A stretch of DNA of 64,000 nt. Source: Streptacidiphilus sp. 4-A2 (GTDB taxonomy: Bacteria; Actinomycetota; Actinomycetes; Streptomycetales; Streptomycetaceae). Shown here one piece after another: positions 60,749 to 64,000 of this stretch (the first letter of the stretch is position 1; each line of letters opens with the position of its first letter). The position numbers and the translations under genes are program-made. The stretch spans positions 310,001-374,000 of the forward strand of contig JAAFYY010000001.1 in NCBI GenBank assembly GCA_014284505.1. Direction: 5' to 3'. The notes under the pieces were generated by a model. That model ran no database searches, had not been told where the DNA came from, and was given only the letters and a program-made list of their open reading frames with translations.

Positions 60749-60843
60749 ACCCACAGGACCCACTCAACCCACTCAACCCACTCAACTCATTCAGACTGCT
60801 GAACCCGCTGAACCCGCTCAATCCGCTGAACCCACTGAACCCG
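60745..60843 (+). repeat. 9-bp tandem repeat, eleven units
   Basis: Eleven in-register units of CTGAACCCG/CTCAACCCA starting in the amine oxidase stop region and ending about 30 bp before the next start. Two blocks differ at the third and ninth base. In one forward frame it would read as Leu-Asn-Pro repeats, but no gene uses that frame. Confidence 0.8.
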
Positions 60844-60874
60844 AAGAGCATCCGCCGACAGAAAGGCGCACACC

Positions 60875-62085
60875 GTGAGCGCGCACCCCGCCCCCACCGC
60901 GGCCGCGGGCCCGGACTTCCCGTGGTCCCTGCCCGAGTACCCCGCCCCCGAGCTGCGCGCCCTGGCCGAACGCGCCCGCCCTTCATCGAGGAGGAGTGCG
61001 TCCCGCACGAGGTCCAGGCCGAGCGCAACCACGGCCGGCTCCCCCAGGCCGTCGTCGACCGGGTCAGGCAGGCCGCGATCGAAGCCGGCCTCAACGGCGG
61101 CCGGCACTCCCGGGAACACGGCGGCCAGGACTGGACCGCACAGCAGTACGTCGCCGTGCACGAGCAGCTGGGACGCAACACCAACGGCATCTGGTGGTGG
61201 ATCCCGGACGCCTACAACGTGCTGCGCTCCGGCAGCCCCGAGCAGATCGAGCGCTATCTCATCCCCTCGATCCGGGGCGAGGCCGCGCTCTCCTACGCGG
61301 TGACCGAGGCGGACGCCGGCTCCGATCCCTCCGGTATCACCACCACGGCCGTCCGGGCCGCTGACGGCTGGCTGCTCAACGGCGAGAAGTGGTTCGTCAC
61401 CAGCGGCGACGTGGCCGTGGCGCACCTGGTCGCGGCCGACACCGCGGAGGGCGTGACGATCTTCATCGTGCCGGCCGACGCCCCCGGGGTCAGCACCGCC
61501 GACGACCCGCCCTTCACCCACTCCTTCCCGCACGGGCACCCGGCGATCCGCTTCGAGGACGTGCGGCTCGGCCCGGAGGCGGTGATCGGCCCGGTCGGCG
61601 GGGGCAGCGCGTTGCAGAACGCGTGGTTCACCGAGGAACGGCTGGGCATCGCGGTGCACTGCGTCGCCGCGATGAACCGGCTGCTGGAGGAGGCCGTGGC
61701 CTGGGCCGCCGGGCGGGTCCAGGGAGGCGTGCGGATCTACGACCACCAGGGCGTCTCCTTCCCGCTGGCGGACTCGGCCGCCGACGCGGCGGCCGCACGG
61801 CTGATGGTCTGGGACGTCGCCCGGCACATCGACCAGGGCGCGGATCCGAAGATCGTCCATGCCAAGGCGTCCATGGCCAAGCTCTTCGCCAGCGAAGCCG
61901 CCAACCGCTGCGCGGACCGGGTGCTCCAGGTCTTCGGCGGCCGCGGCTATATCCGCGACTACCCGGCCGAACGTTTCTTCCGCGAGCTGCGGGTCGACCG
62001 GATCTGGGAGGGGACCAGCGAGATCCAGCGGCTGATCATCGCCCGTTCGCTCGAACGGCGGGGCGTCACCGCCGTCATCGGCTGA
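60875..62085 (+). CDS. Acyl-CoA dehydrogenase, one frameshift
   Basis: FAD enzyme of about 403 aa. GTG start with GAAAGGCG upstream. One missing C near 60980 restores ARPFIEEECVPHEVQAERNH. FAD/substrate blocks are LSYAVTEADAGSDPSGITTT and WLLNGEKWFVTSGDVAVAH. The C-terminus has QVFGGRGYIRDYPAERFFRE and IWEGTSEIQRLIIARSL with the catalytic-type Glu. Paralog of the gene at 47298. Inference: it desaturates the acyl-CoA made from the amine-derived acid. Confidence 0.92.
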
Positions 62086-62176
62086 CCCGTCCACACCACG
62101 GACGGCGGCACGGCCGCACCACGGCGAGACCGGACAGCCACCACAGACAGTGACACCGGACAAGGAGGGCACGGCG

Positions 62177-63606
62177 ATGGCCGAGGAGCACAACCGGATT
62201 CTGATCGGCGGCGCATGGCGCCGGGCCGGAGGCGAGGAGAGCGATCCGGTCGTCGACCCGGCGACCGGCGAGCAGTACGCGAGCGTCCGGTCGGCCGACG
62301 CGCGGGACGTCGACGCCGCCGTCGACGCGGCCCGCTCCGCCTTCGGCGCCTGGCGGGCGACCACCCCCGCGGAACGCTCGTCAGCGCTGCTGGAGCTCGC
62401 CGGGGCGCTGGCGCAGGACGCCGCCGAGCTGGCCGGCATCGAGTCGCGCAACGCCGGCAAGCCGATCTCGGCCGTGCCGGAGGAGATCGGCTACGCCCTG
62501 GACAACCTCAGGTTCCTGGCCGGCGCCGCCCGCACCCTGACCGGCCCGGTCGCCGCCGAGTACACCCGGGCGCGACCTCCTACGTCCGCCGGGAGCCAGT
62601 GGGCGTGGTGGGGGCGATCGCGCCCTGGAACTATCCGCTGATGATGGCGGTCTGGAAGCTCGCCCCGGCCCTGGCGGCCGGCTGCCCGGTGGTGCTCAAG
62701 CCCTCCGAGTGGACACCGCTCAGCACGCTGCGGCTCGGCGAGGCGGCGGCCCGGATCCTGCCGCCCGGCGTGGTCAACATCGTCACCGGCGCGGGCCCGG
62801 TCGGCGCGGCGCTCAGCGCGCATCCGGGAGTCGACCTGGTCTCGGTGACCGGCTCGCTGGAGACCGGTCGCCGTATCGCCGCCGCGGCCGCACCGACGGT
62901 CAAGCGGCTGCACCTGGAACTCGGCGGCAAGGCCCCGGTCGTGGTGTTCGACGACGCCGACCCCGCGGCCGTCGCGGCCGCGGTACGGACCGCCGGTTTC
63001 GGCAACGCCGGACAGGACTGCACCGCGGCCTGTCGCGTCATCGCCACCCCCAAGGTCTACCCGGCGGTCCTGGAGGCGGTCGCCGCCGCGGCGGGCGCCC
63101 TGCGCTGCGGGGATCCGGCCGACCCGGCCACCGAGCTCGGCCCGCTGGCCTCCCACCGGCACCGCGACCGGGTGGCCGGTCTGGTCGCCCGGGCGCTGGC
63201 GGCCGGTGCCCGGCCGGTCGCCGGCGCGAGGACGCCCGACGGCCCCGGCGCCTTCTACCCGGCGACCGTGCTGGCCGGCCCCGGCCAGGGCGCGGAGATC
63301 GTGCAGCAGGAGGTGTTCGGCCCGGTGGTCACCGTCCAGCGCGCCGCCGACGAGGAGCAGGCCCTGGCCATGGCCGCGGACGTGCCCTTCGCCCTGGCCG
63401 CCTCGGTCTGGACCCGCGACGTCGGCCGGGCCATGCGCGCGACCGCCGCGCTGCGCTTCGGCGCGGTCTGGGTCAACGACCATCTGACGAGCGTCTCGGA
63501 GATGCCGCACGGCGGCTTCAAGCAGTCCGGCTACGGCAAGGACAACTCGACCGGCGCCATCGACCACTACACCGAGCCCAGGCACGTCATGCTGCGCTGG
63601 GACTGA
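62177..63606 (+). CDS. Aldehyde dehydrogenase (aminobutyraldehyde-dehydrogenase-like), one frameshift
   Basis: NAD(P)-dependent enzyme of about 476 aa. ATG with AAGGAGGGC upstream. One missing C near 62570 restores PGATSYVRREPVGVVGAIAP. Catalytic Glu in RLHLELGGKAPVVVFDDAD and Cys in FGNAGQDCTAACRVIATPK are visible. The C-terminus MPHGGFKQSGYGKDNSTGAI, then DHYTEPRHVM, resembles gamma-aminobutyraldehyde dehydrogenases. It would oxidise the aldehyde produced by the amine oxidase. Last gene of the plus operon. Confidence 0.92.
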
Positions 63607-63630
63607 CCCGGCGGCCGGAGCCGCCGGGTC
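63605..63630. terminator. Convergent hairpin terminator
   Basis: Perfect 11-bp stem (63605-63615 with 63620-63630) and a 4-nt loop between the aldehyde dehydrogenase stop and the end of the protease gene. Confidence 0.7.
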
Positions 63631-63637
63631 CGGCCGG

Positions 63638-64000
63638 TCAGTGGCCGCGGCGCAGGGCGGCGATGAAGACGGCGCCGTTCGGGGTGCCGATGCCGGTCAT
63701 GGTGTCATAGCCCTTGGCGGTCACCTGCTGGGTCTGCGAACGCTGCTGGTCGTCGAAGACGTCGACGTTCGCGCTGGTGAAGTCGTCGATGGGCGCGATG
63801 TACGCGGCCCGGTCCGGCTTCGGCGTGGACGCGCCGACCGGCAGGGCGTCGTGGAACGCCTGGGTCGGGGCCAGCCGGTAGAGCAGCGGATCGATGAAGC
63901 CGTAGGGCGTCTTCTGCCCCTGCTGGGCGTCGGCGACCAGGCCCGCGACCAGCGGGGTGGCCAGGCTGGTGCCCGCGTTCACCACGGTCAGGTAGCGCCC
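63638..64000 (-). CDS. Sedolisin (S53) family serine protease, C-terminal fragment
   Basis: The last 121 codons of an S53 peptidase; the rest lies beyond the window. The catalytic Ser motif is VVNAGTSLATPLVAGLVAD, followed by the Ca-binding-type C-terminal part (YDTMTGIGTPNGAVFIAAL). Secreted acid proteases of this family are common in actinobacteria. Intact in the part visible. Confidence 0.88.
   Translation of the reverse strand, partial: GRYLTVVNAGTSLATPLVAGLVADAQQGQKTPYGFIDPLLYRLAPTQAFHDALPVGASTPKPDRAAYIAPIDDFTSANVDVFDDQQRSQTQQVTAKGYDTMTGIGTPNGAVFIAALRRGH

Noticed and set aside
60745..60843. CRISPR array
   Set aside because: The repeat is a 9-bp tandem array without spacers, and no cas genes are present.

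Overview
The window is very GC-rich and strongly biased to G/C at third codon positions. Gene content is that of a streptomycete-type actinobacterium (Streptomyces, Kitasatospora or Streptacidiphilus): a DUF2690 membrane regulator, many secreted proteins with N-terminal signal sequences, GTG/TTG starts, and 4-nt ATGA/GTGA gene overlaps. No rRNA, tRNA, CRISPR array or intact mobile element was seen. The only transposon trace is a decayed IS5-type transposase near 2.2 kb. Well over fifty apparent single-base indels interrupt otherwise well-conserved genes. Most are a missing G or C in a short G/C run, so they look like sequencing or assembly errors. Such genes are given below as one CDS with the frameshift positions named.

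Layout. 0-5 kb: an OmpR-type two-component pair, the IS remnant, an XRE regulator plus Nudix hydrolase, and a small unknown gene. 5.2-11 kb (minus strand): a compact tyrosine-degradation operon, hpd - hmgA - unknown 284-aa protein - fumarylacetoacetase - amino-acid dehydrogenase, ending at a strong hairpin. 11.4-15 kb: an NAD-dependent epimerase, an alpha/beta hydrolase and a glutamate-synthase-like FMN protein. 15.3-20.8 kb: a phytoene-desaturase-like oxidoreductase, a small secreted protein, a GH16-like secreted protein, pyroglutamyl peptidase and a dienelactone-hydrolase-like protein. 20.9-25.3 kb (minus): a NarL-type two-component pair behind a membrane acyltransferase and a secreted DUF1023-like hydrolase. 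25.9-34.3 kb (plus): an MFS transporter, then a c-di-GMP enzyme (membrane-PAS-GGDEF-EAL) tightly followed by an alpha-oxoamine synthase, a second MFS transporter and a methyltransferase.

34.4-41.2 kb (minus) holds envelope-directed genes: an NlpC/P60-like protein, a lipoprotein, a double-XRE/TM/DUF2690 regulator, a small membrane protein, a YncE-like beta-propeller and a tiny Trp/His-rich secreted protein. 41.4-46.3 kb: a class II aldolase with a carboxymuconolactone-decarboxylase-like partner, a divergent MerR regulator, an intradiol ring-cleavage dioxygenase and a FUSC-type exporter.

46.3-63.6 kb is the most coherent accessory block: two divergent operons separated by a 400-bp region with two copies of a TetR-type box. 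The plus operon encodes a Rieske oxygenase, a TetR regulator, a PotDBCA-type amine importer, a flavin amine oxidase, an acyl-CoA dehydrogenase and an aldehyde dehydrogenase. The minus operon encodes an unknown protein, a NuoF-like flavoprotein, a ferredoxin, an ADP-forming acyl-CoA synthetase, an acyl-CoA dehydrogenase and a 3-hydroxyacyl-CoA dehydrogenase. Together they outline a route from imported amine through aldehyde and acid to acyl-CoA oxidation. The window ends inside a sedolisin (S53) protease gene.
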